Counted from the stretch's first letter, positions 20,454 to 28,925 are shown. The stretch is DNA of 64,000 nt from Bradyrhizobium macuxiense (GCF_007993935.1 NZ_VITY01000005.1:372001-436000), one strand, 5' to 3'. Numbers and translations are program-made. The notes: generated from the letters alone by a model not told the origin.

Positions 20454-21155
20454 ATGGACAACACGATGCCGATTCTGCTCGTCCCGGGCCTCATCTGCTC
20501 GCCACGGATCTTTGCCCCGGTCATCCCGGCGCTGTGGCGGTGTGGGCCGGTCACGGTCGCCAACCACGTCAGGGACGACAATATGGGCGCAATCGCCCGC
20601 CGGATCCTGGCCGAGGCGCCGCCGCGCTTTGCCCTCGCCGGGCATTCGATGGGCGGCTACATCGCCTTCGAGATCATGCGGCAGGCGCCCGAACGGGTGG
20701 CGAAGCTGGCGCTGATGAGCACCCAGGCGCGGGCCGACACGCCGGAGGCGACCGCCCGCCGCCGCGGCATGATCGAGCGTGCCAAAAGCGGGCAGTTCAA
20801 GAGCGTGGTCGACGAGCTGTTTCCCGGCTTCGTGCATCCATCGCGGCAGGGCGACGCAGGCCTGCGCCGGATTGTTGATGACATGAGCGAGGACGTCGGG
20901 GCCGAGGCCTTCATCCGCCAGCAGAACGCGGTGCTGAGCCGGCCGGATTCGCGGCCGAGCATGGCCTGGATCAAGTGCCCGACCCTGGTGCTGACGTCCG
21001 ACACCGACAACACAGTTCCGAATTCATTGTCGGACGAGATGGCGAATGGCATTCCCGGTGCCAAGCTCGTCGTGCTTGCCAATTGCGGTCACCTGCCGCA
21101 GCTGGAACAGCCGCAGGCTTGCGCGGATGCGTTGGTTGAGTGGCTCAGGAACTAA
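20454..21155 (+). CDS. Alpha/beta hydrolase
   Basis: A 233-residue single-domain alpha/beta hydrolase. It has the oxyanion/HG region LLVPGLICSPRIF, the nucleophile elbow GHSMGG, an acid in LVLTSDTDNTVP and the catalytic His in NCGHLPQLEQP. It is predicted cytosolic. The substrate (ester, lactone or similar) cannot be told from sequence. The ATG at 20454 has GAGCACTCT upstream, a modest ribosome-binding site. It is divergent from carA and heads a plus-strand series leading to yqeY. Confidence 0.88.
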   Translation: MDNTMPILLVPGLICSPRIFAPVIPALWRCGPVTVANHVRDDNMGAIARRILAEAPPRFALAGHSMGGYIAFEIMRQAPERVAKLALMSTQARADTPEATARRRGMIERAKSGQFKSVVDELFPGFVHPSRQGDAGLRRIVDDMSEDVGAEAFIRQQNAVLSRPDSRPSMAWIKCPTLVLTSDTDNTVPNSLSDEMANGIPGAKLVVLANCGHLPQLEQPQACADALVEWLRN

Positions 21156-21213
21156 AGCGTTTTCGAGCGAAGTGGACGCCGGTTCGCGCCAGGAAAACGC
21201 GGCAAACAAGAGT
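21156..21213. repeat. Short palindromic repeat (GCGTTTTCGAGCGAAGTGG type)
   Basis: AAAGCGTTTTCGAGCGAAGT at 21155 pairs loosely with CAGGAAAACGCGGCAAAC at about 21190-21213. The layout of purine-rich half, GTGG..CCGGTT centre and mirrored half resembles the element inside the copper ATPase. It sits between the hydrolase and yqeY. Confidence 0.5.
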
Positions 21214-21269
21214 TGTTCTGCTGCCGCAAACTGCCTACATGAAGGGATTACCGGTTCAAGGACACAGAG

Positions 21270-21725
21270 ATGCTGCGCGACGATATCAACACTGCGGTCA
21301 AGGAAGCGATGAAGGCAAAGGACGAGCGCAAGCTCTCCACGCTGCGCATGGTCAATTCGACCATCAAGAACGCCGACATCGACGCGCGCGGGCAGGGCAA
21401 GCCGCCACTCTCCGATGCCGATCTGCTCGGCCTCTTGCAGAAGATGATCAAGCAGCGCCAGGAGTCGGTCGAGCTGTACGACAAGGGCGGCCGCGCCGAG
21501 CTCGCTGACCAGGAGCGCGCGGAGATCGCCGTGATCTCGGCGTACCTGCCGAAGCAGATGTCCGACGACGACGTGAAGGCCGCGATCTCGGCCATCATCG
21601 CCGAGACCAACGCCGCCGGGATCAAGGACATGGGCAAGGTGATCGGTGCGCTGAAGGCGAAATATGCCGGCCAGATGGATTTCGGCAAGGCCAGCGGCCT
21701 GGTGAAGGCGGCGCTCGCGGGATAG
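21270..21725 (+). CDS. yqeY: GatB/YqeY-domain protein
   Basis: The 151-residue protein is a stand-alone YqeY domain: MLRDDINTAVKEAMKAKDERKLSTLRMVNSTIKNADIDARG, then SAYLPKQMSDDDVKAAI and a C-terminal KYAGQMDFGKASGLVKAAL. The same fold forms the tail of GatB, which contacts tRNA in the amidotransferase. The role of the free protein is not well defined. In many alphaproteobacteria yqeY lies close to carA and to dnaG-rpoD; here dnaG is about 30 kb further on, which hints at insertion of the intervening genes. Confidence 0.93.
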   Translation: MLRDDINTAVKEAMKAKDERKLSTLRMVNSTIKNADIDARGQGKPPLSDADLLGLLQKMIKQRQESVELYDKGGRAELADQERAEIAVISAYLPKQMSDDDVKAAISAIIAETNAAGIKDMGKVIGALKAKYAGQMDFGKASGLVKAALAG

Positions 21726-21740
21726 TCGCGGAGGTTTCCG

Positions 21741-22208
21741 ATGTTTCGTGTCGCCGCGGACAGTCTGGAAGCCTATCTCGCCTTTGATCCCGGCCGCACC
21801 GCGGATCTCGAACAGCTGCACGCCGTGATGCGCAAGACGGCGCCATCGCTCAAGCGGCATTTTCACGAGGGCACGCCGGCCGGTGATGCCGGCATGCGCA
21901 TGAACATGATCGGCTATGGCGAGTTTCGCTACGCGATCAAGTCCGGCAAGACCGCGGCCTGGCCGGTGATCGGGGTAGCGCTGCAGAAGAACTATATCAG
22001 CGTCTATGTCGCGGTGACCCGCGGCGGCAAGCCGCTGGTGTCCTGCTATGCCGGCAAGCTCGGCGAATTGCGCGCGGGCGGCAACAATTTCAGCTTCGCG
22101 GCGTTTGATGATCTGAAGGCTCCCGCCGTTGCGGCGCTGTTCGCCGAGGCCGCCGATATCTTCAAGGCGGATCGGGAGAACCCGGTCCGCTACATGCAGG
22201 GAAGCTGA
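21741..22208 (+). CDS. DUF1801-domain protein
   Basis: A 155-residue YdhG-like protein, recognised from the pattern AYLAFDPGRTADLEQLHAVMRKTAPSLKRHFHEGTP, MIGYGEFRYAIKSGKTAAWPVIGVALQKNYISVYV. Structures of this family resemble frataxin-like folds, but no activity is established. It starts 15 nt after yqeY with GGAGGTTTCCG before the ATG, so it is probably co-transcribed. It has no signal peptide and no membrane segment. Confidence 0.8.
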   Translation: MFRVAADSLEAYLAFDPGRTADLEQLHAVMRKTAPSLKRHFHEGTPAGDAGMRMNMIGYGEFRYAIKSGKTAAWPVIGVALQKNYISVYVAVTRGGKPLVSCYAGKLGELRAGGNNFSFAAFDDLKAPAVAALFAEAADIFKADRENPVRYMQGS

Positions 22209-22268
22209 TAGCGACAAGGCCCCCGTGAAGGCGACGGGGTGAAGTTCTGGATAAACTGGAGACAGGCC

Positions 22269-23786
22269 ATGGCCGATCAGCAAGCTCCTTCCGGTCCGGA
22301 TCTGACACAAGGCGTGGACCTCTCCGACTTCCCGGACGCGATGTTGCTCGGCCATGTCGGCGAGGACGACGTGCTGCTGGTGCGCTCGGGGGCGGATATC
22401 TTCGCCATCGACGCGCATTGCAGCCATTACCACGGCCCGCTCGCCGACGGCCTGGTGGAAGGCGAGACCGTCCATTGCCCCTGGCATCACGCCTGTTTCG
22501 ACATTCGCACCGGCGAGGCGACCGCCGCGCCCGCCTTCAACGCGCTCGCCGTCTGGAAGGTCGAGCGCGACGGCGACCGCATCATCGTGCGCGAGAAACG
22601 TGCGCAGCCGAAACCGCGCGTCAAGGGCCCGGTCGATGCGCCCGGCAGGATCGTGATCGTCGGTGGCGGCGCGGCAGGCTTTGCTGCCGCCGAGATGCTG
22701 CGGCGGCAGGACTATCGCGGCAGCATCGTCATGCTGAGCGGCGAGGCCGCGCCGCCGGTGGACCGGCCGAACTTGTCAAAGGATTTCCTCGCCGGCAGCG
22801 CGCCGGAAGACTGGCTGCCGCTGAAGCCGGACAATTTCTACACGGACGCGGCGATCGATCTGAGACTCAAGACCGAGGTCAAGTCGATCGACACCGGCCG
22901 CCGCAACGTCGTGCTCGCCGGCGGCGAAATGCTCGCCTACGACCGGCTGCTGCTGGCGACCGGCGCGGAGCCGGTGCGGTTGCCGATCCCCGGCGCGGAC
23001 CAGCCCCACGTTCACGTGTTGCGCACGCTCGACGATTGCCGGGCGATCATCGCCTCGGCCAGCGGCGCGCGCCGCGCGGTGGTGATCGGGGCAAGCTTCA
23101 TCGGGCTCGAGGTTGCGGCCTCGTTGCGCGCGCGGGAGATCGAGGTTCACGTGGTCGGGCTGGAAGCGCGGCCGCTGGAGCGCGTGCTCGGGCCTGAGAT
23201 GGGCGATTTCGTCCGCGCGCTGCACGAGGAGCGTGGCGTCGTCTTCCATCTCGGTGACACCGTGACCGCGATCGAGGGCAAGCGCGCGCGCCTGAAGAGC
23301 GGGCCCGTGCTCGATGCCGATCTCGTCGTGCTCGGTGTCGGCGTGAAGCCGCGGCTGGCGCTGGCGGAAGCCGCCGGGCTTACGATCGATCACGGCGTGA
23401 CAGTGGACGGCTATCTCGAGACCAGCGCTCCCGGCGTCTACGCGGCCGGCGATATCGCGCGCTGGCCCGATCCGCACAGCGGCGAGAACATCCGGGTCGA
23501 GCACTGGGTGGTGGCGGAGCGCCAGGGCCAGACCGCAGCGCGGAATATGCTCGGGCAACGCGAGGCCTTCGATGCGGTGCCGTTCTTCTGGAGCCAGCAT
23601 TACGACGTGCCGATCAACTATGTCGGCCACGCCGAGCAGTGGGACGAGATCGCGGTGGACGGCAGCGTCGCCGGCAGGGATTGCATGCTGCGCTACAAGC
23701 GCGGCGGGCGCGTGCTTGCGGTCGCCTCGATCTATCGCGACCTCGAAAGCCTCAAGCTTGAGGCCGCAATGGAGCGGGCGGCCTGA
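22269..23786 (+). CDS. Rieske-FAD pyridine nucleotide-disulfide oxidoreductase (AIF-like ferredoxin reductase)
   Basis: This 505-residue protein starts at 22269 after GGAGACAGGCC. The N-terminal Rieske [2Fe-2S] domain has CSHYHGPL and CPWHHACF. FAD- and NAD-binding Rossmann motifs follow (IVIVGGGAAGFAAAEML and VVIGASFIGLEVAASL) and then the FAD segment GVYAAGDIARW. The layout is that of AIF-like reductases fused to a Rieske domain, which pass electrons from NAD(P)H to ferredoxins or oxygenases. No oxygenase is adjacent, so the partner is unknown. It precedes an acyl-CoA synthetase by 57 bp. Confidence 0.92.
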   Translation: MADQQAPSGPDLTQGVDLSDFPDAMLLGHVGEDDVLLVRSGADIFAIDAHCSHYHGPLADGLVEGETVHCPWHHACFDIRTGEATAAPAFNALAVWKVERDGDRIIVREKRAQPKPRVKGPVDAPGRIVIVGGGAAGFAAAEMLRRQDYRGSIVMLSGEAAPPVDRPNLSKDFLAGSAPEDWLPLKPDNFYTDAAIDLRLKTEVKSIDTGRRNVVLAGGEMLAYDRLLLATGAEPVRLPIPGADQPHVHVLRTLDDCRAIIASASGARRAVVIGASFIGLEVAASLRAREIEVHVVGLEARPLERVLGPEMGDFVRALHEERGVVFHLGDTVTAIEGKRARLKSGPVLDADLVVLGVGVKPRLALAEAAGLTIDHGVTVDGYLETSAPGVYAAGDIARWPDPHSGENIRVEHWVVAERQGQTAARNMLGQREAFDAVPFFWSQHYDVPINYVGHAEQWDEIAVDGSVAGRDCMLRYKRGGRVLAVASIYRDLESLKLEAAMERAA

Positions 23787-23843
23787 CGGCTTTCCCCGCA
23801 AGGAGGGGTTTGTGGTCTGACGGCAATGCTCTAATCTGCCGCC

Positions 23844-25454
23844 ATGCTTCAGGAAGCCAAGACCTACGACGAGCTCTATCGCAACTTCCGCTGGGACGTT
23901 CCCGCGCGCTTCAACATGGCGACCGCGTGCTGCGATCGTTATGCCGACGGCACCGGCCGGCTTGCGCTGGTCTATGTCGACGAGGAGGGCGGTACCACGC
24001 GCACTTCGTTCGACGAGGTCGCGGATGCGTCGCGCCGCTTCGCCGATGTGCTGACTGCCGACGGCCTGGTGCGCGGCGACCGCGTCGCGGTGTTCCTGTC
24101 GCAATCGCTGGAATTGCCGGTCGCGCATCTCGCGGCGTTCCGCGCGGCTCTCATCTCGATCCCGCTGTTCGCGCTGTTCGGCGAGGATGCGCTGGAATTC
24201 CGCCTGTCGAACTCGGCGGCGAAAGCCGTCGTCACCGATGAGGCCGGCTGGGAGAAGATCGCAAAAATCCGCGACCGGCTGCCCGAGCTGAAGAGCGTCT
24301 ACATCGTCGGCGGCAAGACGCCGGCGGGCACCAAGCCGTTCTGGAGCGCGATCAGGTCGGCGTCTCCGGAATTTACCACCGTCGACACCTCGGCCGACGA
24401 TCCCGCGCTGATCATCTACACCTCAGGCACCACGGGCAATCCGAAGGGCGCCCTGCACGCGCATCGCGTCGTGCTCGGCCATCTGCCCAATGTCGAGATG
24501 TGCCACAACTTCCTGCCGCGGCCGGGTGACCTGATGTGGACGCCGGCGGACTGGGCCTGGATCGGCGGGCTGATCAACGGCCTGTTCGCGTTCTGGTATC
24601 ACGGCATTCCGATGGTCGGCCACCGCGCCCGCAAGTTCGAGCCGCAGGCGGCGATGCAGATGATGGCCGAGCTCGGTATCCGCAATGTCTTCCTGCCACC
24701 GACCGCGCTGAAGCTGATGCGGCAGGCCGATGTGAAGAATTCGGGGGTGAAGCTGCGCAGCATCTTCACCGGCGGCGAGTCGCTCGGCGGCGAGCTGCTG
24801 GGCTGGGTGCGCGAGACTTTCGGCATCGATGCCCATGAGGTGTTCGGGCAGACCGAATGCAATCTCGTGATCGGCAGCAATTCCAATCTGTTTCCGATCC
24901 GGCCGGGCTCGATGGGCCGCGCCACGCCGGGCTTCGACGTCCGCATCGTCAACGACAAGGGCGAGGAATTGCCGCGCGGACAGCGCGGCATCATCGGCGT
25001 GCGCCAGCCGTGCCCGTGCACCATGATCGAATACTGGCGAAATCCGGAAGCGACGGCGAAGAAATATGCCGGCGAATTCCTGCTGACCGGCGATCTCGGC
25101 GTGCAGGATGAGGACGGCTATTTCTGGTACGTCAGCCGCGAGGACGACGTCATCACCACGGCCGGCTATCGCGTCGGCCCGTCCGAGATCGAGCACACGC
25201 TGATGAAGCATCCGGCGGTCGCGATGTCGGCCGTGGTCGGCATCCCCGATCCGATCCGCACCGAATTGATCAAGGCCTGGATCGTGCTGCGGCCAGGCTT
25301 CGCGCCGAGCGATGCACTGGCGCGCGAGATCCAGGAGTTCGTCAAGGTGCAGCTCGCCGCCCATGAATATCCGCGCTTCGTGCAGTTCGCCGACAGCCTG
25401 CCGATGACGGCGACCGGCAAGGTGCTGCGGCGCGAGCTGCGCGCGCTGGGCTAG
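23844..25454 (+). CDS. Acyl-CoA synthetase (AMP-forming)
   Basis: The 536-residue enzyme has the ANL-superfamily P-loop IIYTSGTTGNPKGALHAH, the adenine region VFGQTECNLVIG, the hinge segment LTGDLGVQDEDGYFWYVSREDDVI and the C-terminal lysine in PMTATGKVLRRELR. It would activate a carboxylate, probably a short- or medium-chain fatty acid, to its CoA ester in the cytosol. A MarR regulator starts 32 nt downstream and is likely in the same operon, suggesting control by an acid or its CoA ester. Confidence 0.93.
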   Translation: MLQEAKTYDELYRNFRWDVPARFNMATACCDRYADGTGRLALVYVDEEGGTTRTSFDEVADASRRFADVLTADGLVRGDRVAVFLSQSLELPVAHLAAFRAALISIPLFALFGEDALEFRLSNSAAKAVVTDEAGWEKIAKIRDRLPELKSVYIVGGKTPAGTKPFWSAIRSASPEFTTVDTSADDPALIIYTSGTTGNPKGALHAHRVVLGHLPNVEMCHNFLPRPGDLMWTPADWAWIGGLINGLFAFWYHGIPMVGHRARKFEPQAAMQMMAELGIRNVFLPPTALKLMRQADVKNSGVKLRSIFTGGESLGGELLGWVRETFGIDAHEVFGQTECNLVIGSNSNLFPIRPGSMGRATPGFDVRIVNDKGEELPRGQRGIIGVRQPCPCTMIEYWRNPEATAKKYAGEFLLTGDLGVQDEDGYFWYVSREDDVITTAGYRVGPSEIEHTLMKHPAVAMSAVVGIPDPIRTELIKAWIVLRPGFAPSDALAREIQEFVKVQLAAHEYPRFVQFADSLPMTATGKVLRRELRALG

Positions 25455-25486
25455 ATTCTCTCCGGCAGGTTCGACACCATACGCCA

Positions 25487-25957
25487 ATGCAGAAGACTGT
25501 CTCTCAGGCCCCAGGCCTGCACCGCGCCTCGCTCAAGAAGCTCCACGAACTCGATGCGGCGCTGGAGCTGATGTACTACGGCTGGCGCGGGATGACGCTG
25601 TTGGCCGATCAGTATCTTGAGACGGTCGGCCTGTCGCGCCCGCACCATCGCATTCTCTACGTCGTGGCGCGGCGGCCCGACATCTCGATCGGCGCGCTGA
25701 TCGAGGTGCTCGGTATTTCCAAGCAGGCCTTGAACCGCCCGCTCGGCCTGTTGCTGGAGCGCAAGCTCGTGGCGGCGAAGCGGTCGCCCGAGCAGCATCG
25801 TTCCAAATTGCTGCGCCTGACCGCGGCGGGGCAGCGCATCGAACAGCGCGCGTCCGACCACGAGCGCAAGGTTCTTCGCGAGGCATTCGATCGTGTCGGC
25901 GCGCCCGGCACTGCTGCGTGGATGGCGGTGATGGGAGCGATCGCCGACGACAACTAG
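25487..25957 (+). CDS. MarR-family transcriptional regulator
   Basis: A 156-residue protein with the MarR winged helix: LSRPHHRILYVVARRPDISIGALIEVLGISKQALNRPLGLLLERKLV followed by a wing-like AAKRSPEQHRSKLLRLTAAG. The dimer helices are at both ends. It directly follows the acyl-CoA synthetase and precedes a perfect palindrome, GTCAACATAGTTGAC, 13 bp past its stop codon, which could be its operator for the next genes. The ligand is unknown. Confidence 0.88.
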   Translation: MQKTVSQAPGLHRASLKKLHELDAALELMYYGWRGMTLLADQYLETVGLSRPHHRILYVVARRPDISIGALIEVLGISKQALNRPLGLLLERKLVAAKRSPEQHRSKLLRLTAAGQRIEQRASDHERKVLREAFDRVGAPGTAAWMAVMGAIADDN

Positions 25958-25969
25958 TCGCGCTCTCAA

Positions 25970-25984
25970 GTCAACATAGTTGAC
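25970..25984. promoter_or_regulatory. Candidate MarR operator
   Basis: GTCAAC-ATA-GTTGAC is a perfect inverted repeat between the MarR gene and the NTF2-like gene. TTGACG at 25981-25986 could be a -35 box, so a bound dimer would cover the promoter. Confidence 0.45.
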
Positions 25985-26038
25985 GTGAAGATTTCATCAT
26001 GCCAATCTTCTGCGCAGTCACGCGGGAGAGGCGATCGC

Positions 26039-26407
26039 ATGGGCGGAGAGATCATGGACCGGGCGGCGGCCGGGCGCTTTGTCGAGGCGTGGTGCGCGAA
26101 CTGGTGCAAAGTCGATATCGACGCCGTCGTCGCGCATTTTGCCGACAATGCGGAGATGCGCAGCCCCTTGGCGCTGAAACTGACGGATAGCCCTGTGGTC
26201 GTGGGGGCCGAGAACATCCGCGCCTATTGGCGCCAGGCTTATGGCGGTATCGAAAGCGCAGATCTCAAGATCCTGAACTGGAGCTGGGACGCGACCATCG
26301 CGCGCCTGACGGTGTGGTGGCAATTGGGCGACACGCGCGCCAGCGAGTTCATGGATTTCGACGGTGCCGGCCGCGTGGTGCGCAGCGAAGCATTCTACGG
26401 AAAGTAA
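26039..26407 (+). CDS. NTF2-like (SnoaL-type) small protein
   Basis: From 26039 the protein has 122 residues with a cone-like NTF2 fold pattern: RFVEAWCANWCKVDIDAVVAHFADNAEMRSPL near the start, then WSWDATIARLTVWWQLGDTRASEFMDFDGAGRVVRSEAFY. The family covers isomerases, cyclases and carrier-like proteins, so no reaction is assigned. The frame is open to 25985, but GGGAGAGG lies 8 nt before the ATG at 26039; 26054 is another possible start. It is followed after 3 nt by a membrane protein and the two are surely co-transcribed. Confidence 0.8.
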   Translation: MGGEIMDRAAAGRFVEAWCANWCKVDIDAVVAHFADNAEMRSPLALKLTDSPVVVGAENIRAYWRQAYGGIESADLKILNWSWDATIARLTVWWQLGDTRASEFMDFDGAGRVVRSEAFYGK

Positions 26408-26410
26408 CCC

Positions 26411-26848
26411 ATGCGATTTTCGGATTTCGTCCTGCTGCTCAACGCACTCTGGTTCGGTGCTGCGTTCGTCCAGTTCAGCGTTGCCCAGCGCAACACACTG
26501 AAGATCCTGGTCCCGCGCGAGGAGCGTGGCAATCCGATCGCGCCGACCCTGTCGGCCAGCGTCGCGTTTCTCGGCGGCATCAATCTGCCGATCGGGCTGC
26601 TGTCGCTGTATTTCCTGCTCGCAAGGCCGCCGTTCTTTCAGGCCGTTGAAGCGCAGCTTGCGCTGTTCCTGTTCTTCGCGGCGTGTCACTTCAGCCAGTT
26701 CGCCTACAATCTGCCCGTCCTGATGCGCGGCGGCCGCGTCGGGGTCGCCTACTGGCCGGTGCTGAAGGGGCCGATGCTCAGGATCTTCGTGATCGACGCG
26801 ACGTTGTTCGTGGCGAATCTGATTGTCGCGCTATTGCTCGTGGCATGA
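26411..26848 (+). CDS. Small four-helix membrane protein of unknown function
   Basis: A 145-residue protein with hydrophobic stretches at about 5-22, 46-70, 80-98 and 122-144. I do not recognise a characterised family. Basic and acidic residues cluster in the loop LKILVPREERGNP. It starts 3 nt after the NTF2-like gene, and the pair probably functions together at the inner membrane. The N-terminus MRFSDFVLLLNALWFGAAF could be an uncleaved signal anchor. Confidence 0.75.
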   Translation: MRFSDFVLLLNALWFGAAFVQFSVAQRNTLKILVPREERGNPIAPTLSASVAFLGGINLPIGLLSLYFLLARPPFFQAVEAQLALFLFFAACHFSQFAYNLPVLMRGGRVGVAYWPVLKGPMLRIFVIDATLFVANLIVALLLVA

Positions 26849-26879
26849 CCTACGGGTGCTGGCGTAATCTCTCTCCAAT

Positions 26880-27000
26880 GTCGTCCCGGCGAAGGCCGGG
26901 ACCCATAACCACAAATGCTTGTGTTGCGCGACGCTGTGGCCCCAGCAAACGCTAACCGCTTAGAGCGGTGGTTATGGGTCCCTGCTTTCGCAGGGACGAC
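26880..27000. repeat. Palindromic intergenic repeat, family A
   Basis: GTCGTCCCGGCGAAGGCCGG (26880) is mirrored by TCCCTGCTTTCGCAGGGACG ending at 27000, with CCATAACCAC and GTGGTTATGG inside. It lies between converging genes. Confidence 0.85.
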
Positions 27001-27031
27001 GGCGGAGTGTGGGGCGGCTGTAGCGCCGCCC

Positions 27032-27547
27032 TCACGTCGGCATCGGTATTCCCAATTCCTTCAGCGCCGCCAGCATGCGCGCTGGCGGAGGCATCGGGAT
27101 CACCATGGCCTTGCCGGTCTCCAGCATGCTCTTCAGGCTGGAGAGGATCGCCGGCCAGCCGGCGCGGCCGCCGGACAGGATGTCGTCGCTGATCGGGCGA
27201 TCATGAGATTGCAGCAAGGTCAGCTTCACGCCGTCGCCGGCCGGCTCGATCTCCCAGGTGACGAGCGTCGGCCCGAGCTTTTCGACCAGTTGCGGCCAGT
27301 TGACGTTGAAGGTGACGGTCAGGCGCCGCAAGGGATCGCACGCGATCACCGCGCCGGAGATGTGCAATGCGCCGTCTGGCGTGCGCACGATGTACGCGCC
27401 GCCGAGGCGAAGATCGACCTCGACGGCGTTGCCGGAAAAGTATTTCCGGCTGAGCTCTGCGTCGGTCAGTGCCTGCCACACCTGCTCGGGCGTGGCGGCG
27501 ATGTAGATCGCGTAGACGATGGCCGGCTTGAATGTCTCGATGTTCAT
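27032..27547 (-). CDS. SRPBCC (AHSA1-like) protein 3 of the ArsR operon
   Basis: A 171-residue START/SRPBCC-fold protein, recognised from AIYIAATPEQVWQALTDAELSRKYFSGNAVEVDLRLGG and GWPAILSSLKSMLETGK. These proteins form a hydrophobic pocket; many are encoded beside ArsR regulators and their ligands are unknown. The start at 27547 (MNIETFK) matches the paralogues, with AAGGAT upstream. An ATG at 27583 overlaps the stop codon of the previous gene as ATGA and is an alternative. It is the last gene of the four-gene unit. Confidence 0.85.
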   Translation of the reverse strand: MNIETFKPAIVYAIYIAATPEQVWQALTDAELSRKYFSGNAVEVDLRLGGAYIVRTPDGALHISGAVIACDPLRRLTVTFNVNWPQLVEKLGPTLVTWEIEPAGDGVKLTLLQSHDRPISDDILSGGRAGWPAILSSLKSMLETGKAMVIPMPPPARMLAALKELGIPMPT

Positions 27548-27579
27548 GTCCGCACGTATCCTTCGATAGATCTTCATTG

Positions 27580-28047
27580 TCATTCGAAGCCTTCGATCCC
27601 GAGCGCGGCAGGCGGGATCGCGACCACCTTGCCGGTCTCGAGCAGGCTCTTGAGGCCGGACAGGATCGCAGGCCAGCCCTTGGAAATGCCGTCGAGCAGC
27701 TTGCTGCCGACGCCGAAGCCTTCATGGGTCACGGTCAGCTTCACGATCTTGCCGAACGGCTCGAGCGCGAACACGACCTTGGTTGCCGGCTCCTTGCGCA
27801 GTTCGGGATCGGCCTCGTGCTTGAAGGTGTAGGCGAGGCGCCGCGGCCGGTCGGCCTCGAGGATTTCGCCGGTGTCGGTGGTCTTGCCGCTCATCACCAG
27901 CGCGAGCGGCGAGCCGACCTTCCAGTCCGATTGCAGCTCGGTGTCGAACCAATATTGCCGCGTGAATGCACTTGATGTCAGTGCATCCCACAGTTGCTCC
28001 GGCGTGGTCTCGATATAGGTGACGTAGACGAATTCGGGCTTAGGCAT
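27580..28047 (-). CDS. SRPBCC (AHSA1-like) protein 2 of the ArsR operon
   Basis: The 155-residue protein begins MPKPEFVYVTYIETTPEQLWDALTSSAFTRQYWF and ends with the family segment GWPAILSGLKSLLETGK. It is clearly a paralogue of the proteins encoded on either side, which share YVTYIETT and GWPxxxxSLKSxLETG. Its start overlaps the end of the upstream gene by 8 bp, so translation is probably coupled. The small-molecule ligand is unknown. Confidence 0.88.
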   Translation of the reverse strand: MPKPEFVYVTYIETTPEQLWDALTSSAFTRQYWFDTELQSDWKVGSPLALVMSGKTTDTGEILEADRPRRLAYTFKHEADPELRKEPATKVVFALEPFGKIVKLTVTHEGFGVGSKLLDGISKGWPAILSGLKSLLETGKVVAIPPAALGIEGFE

Positions 28048-28507
28048 GGTAGGGCTCCCTGGCGCCGCTTGTGAGCAGTTCGATCGGCAGTTCGCGCCCG
28101 GTCTCCAGGAAGCTCTTCAGGCTCGCGATGACCATCGGCCACCCGCCGGAGATGTCGCGCAGCGTCTTCGGGCCCAAATTGTCATGCGTCATGGTCAGCT
28201 TGACGATCCCGCCGTGCGGCTCGATGTCGAAGGTCACGCGCGAGACCTGCTCGCGCTCGACGCCTTCCTTCACGACGTCCCAGCTGTAAGCGAGCCTCTT
28301 GGGCGGATCGGCGATCAGCACCTCGCCCTGCACGGCGCGGCGACCGTCCTTGCTGAGATGGTGGGGCGAGCCGACCTTCCAGTCGGACGTGGCGCGATAG
28401 CCGAACCAGAAGCGTTCGGTGAACTCGCTTGATGTCAGCGCGCGCCACAGCTTCTCGGCCGTGGTCTCGATATAGGTGACGTAGACGTAGTCGGGTTTAC
28501 TCATCAC
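28040..28507 (-). CDS. SRPBCC (AHSA1-like) protein 1 of the ArsR operon
   Basis: The 155-residue protein begins MMSKPDYVYVTYIETTAEKLWRALTSSEFTERFWFGY. It is closest to the next protein, with near-identical openings, pointing to a recent duplication. Its start overlaps the arsR stop region by about 11 bp. It has the SRPBCC fold signature (GGIVKLTMTHDNLG, GWPMVIASLKSFLETGR). The cognate ligand may be the inducer of the ArsR repressor, but that is inference. Confidence 0.88.
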   Translation of the reverse strand: MMSKPDYVYVTYIETTAEKLWRALTSSEFTERFWFGYRATSDWKVGSPHHLSKDGRRAVQGEVLIADPPKRLAYSWDVVKEGVEREQVSRVTFDIEPHGGIVKLTMTHDNLGPKTLRDISGGWPMVIASLKSFLETGRELPIELLTSGAREPYHA

Positions 28508-28811
28508 GCTTCTCCAATTGTCGTTTTAATTCGCTGAGCGCGGCGAGTTTCCCGCGCTCGAACTTCTTGATCCACCGTTCACCGATCTGATGGATCGGAA
28601 CCGGGTTGAGGTAATGCAGCTTCTCGCGGCCATGCTTGATCGTGGTGACGAGGTTGGCCTCCTCGAGAATCACAAGGTGCTTGGTGACGGCCTGACGCGT
28701 CATGTCGAGGCCGTCGCAGAGCTCGCCGAGCGTCTGCCCGTTCTGATCGTGAAGCCGGTCAAGCAGCGTCCGCCGTGAGGCATCCGCGAGGGCTTTGAAG
28801 ACTTCATCCAT
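28497..28811 (-). CDS. ArsR-family repressor of the SRPBCC operon
   Basis: The 104-residue protein starts at ATG 28811 (MDEVFKALADASRRTLLDRL); an upstream in-frame TTG lies in the promoter. The winged helix is clear: LGELCDGLDMTRQAVTKHLVILEEANLVTTIKHGREKLHYLNPVPI. This is the ArsR subgroup (PF12840-like) commonly paired with SRPBCC genes. It heads a tightly overlapping operon of four genes. The palindromic operator lies between -35 and -10, so autorepression is likely, and the mRNA should begin at or next to the start codon. Confidence 0.9.
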   Translation of the reverse strand: MDEVFKALADASRRTLLDRLHDQNGQTLGELCDGLDMTRQAVTKHLVILEEANLVTTIKHGREKLHYLNPVPIHQIGERWIKKFERGKLAALSELKRQLEKRDE

Positions 28812-28818
28812 GGGTTGG

Positions 28819-28848
28819 ATAATAGGCAACCAAATGGTTGCATGTCAA
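28819..28848 (-). promoter_or_regulatory. Promoter and operator of the arsR-SRPBCC operon
   Basis: Minus strand: TTGACA (28848-28843), 18-bp spacer, TATTAT (28824-28819). The spacer is almost wholly the perfect palindrome GCAACCA-AA-TGGTTGC (28826-28841 as read on plus). Only 7 nt separate the -10 box from the ATG. Confidence 0.75.
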
Positions 28849-28925
28849 GAGCGTGTGTTTAGGCGCCGGTATCGCCGTGCTAGCGTTCCGCACAGCCAAC
28901 GCAGATTGGCAGGGAACTCGGGGTG

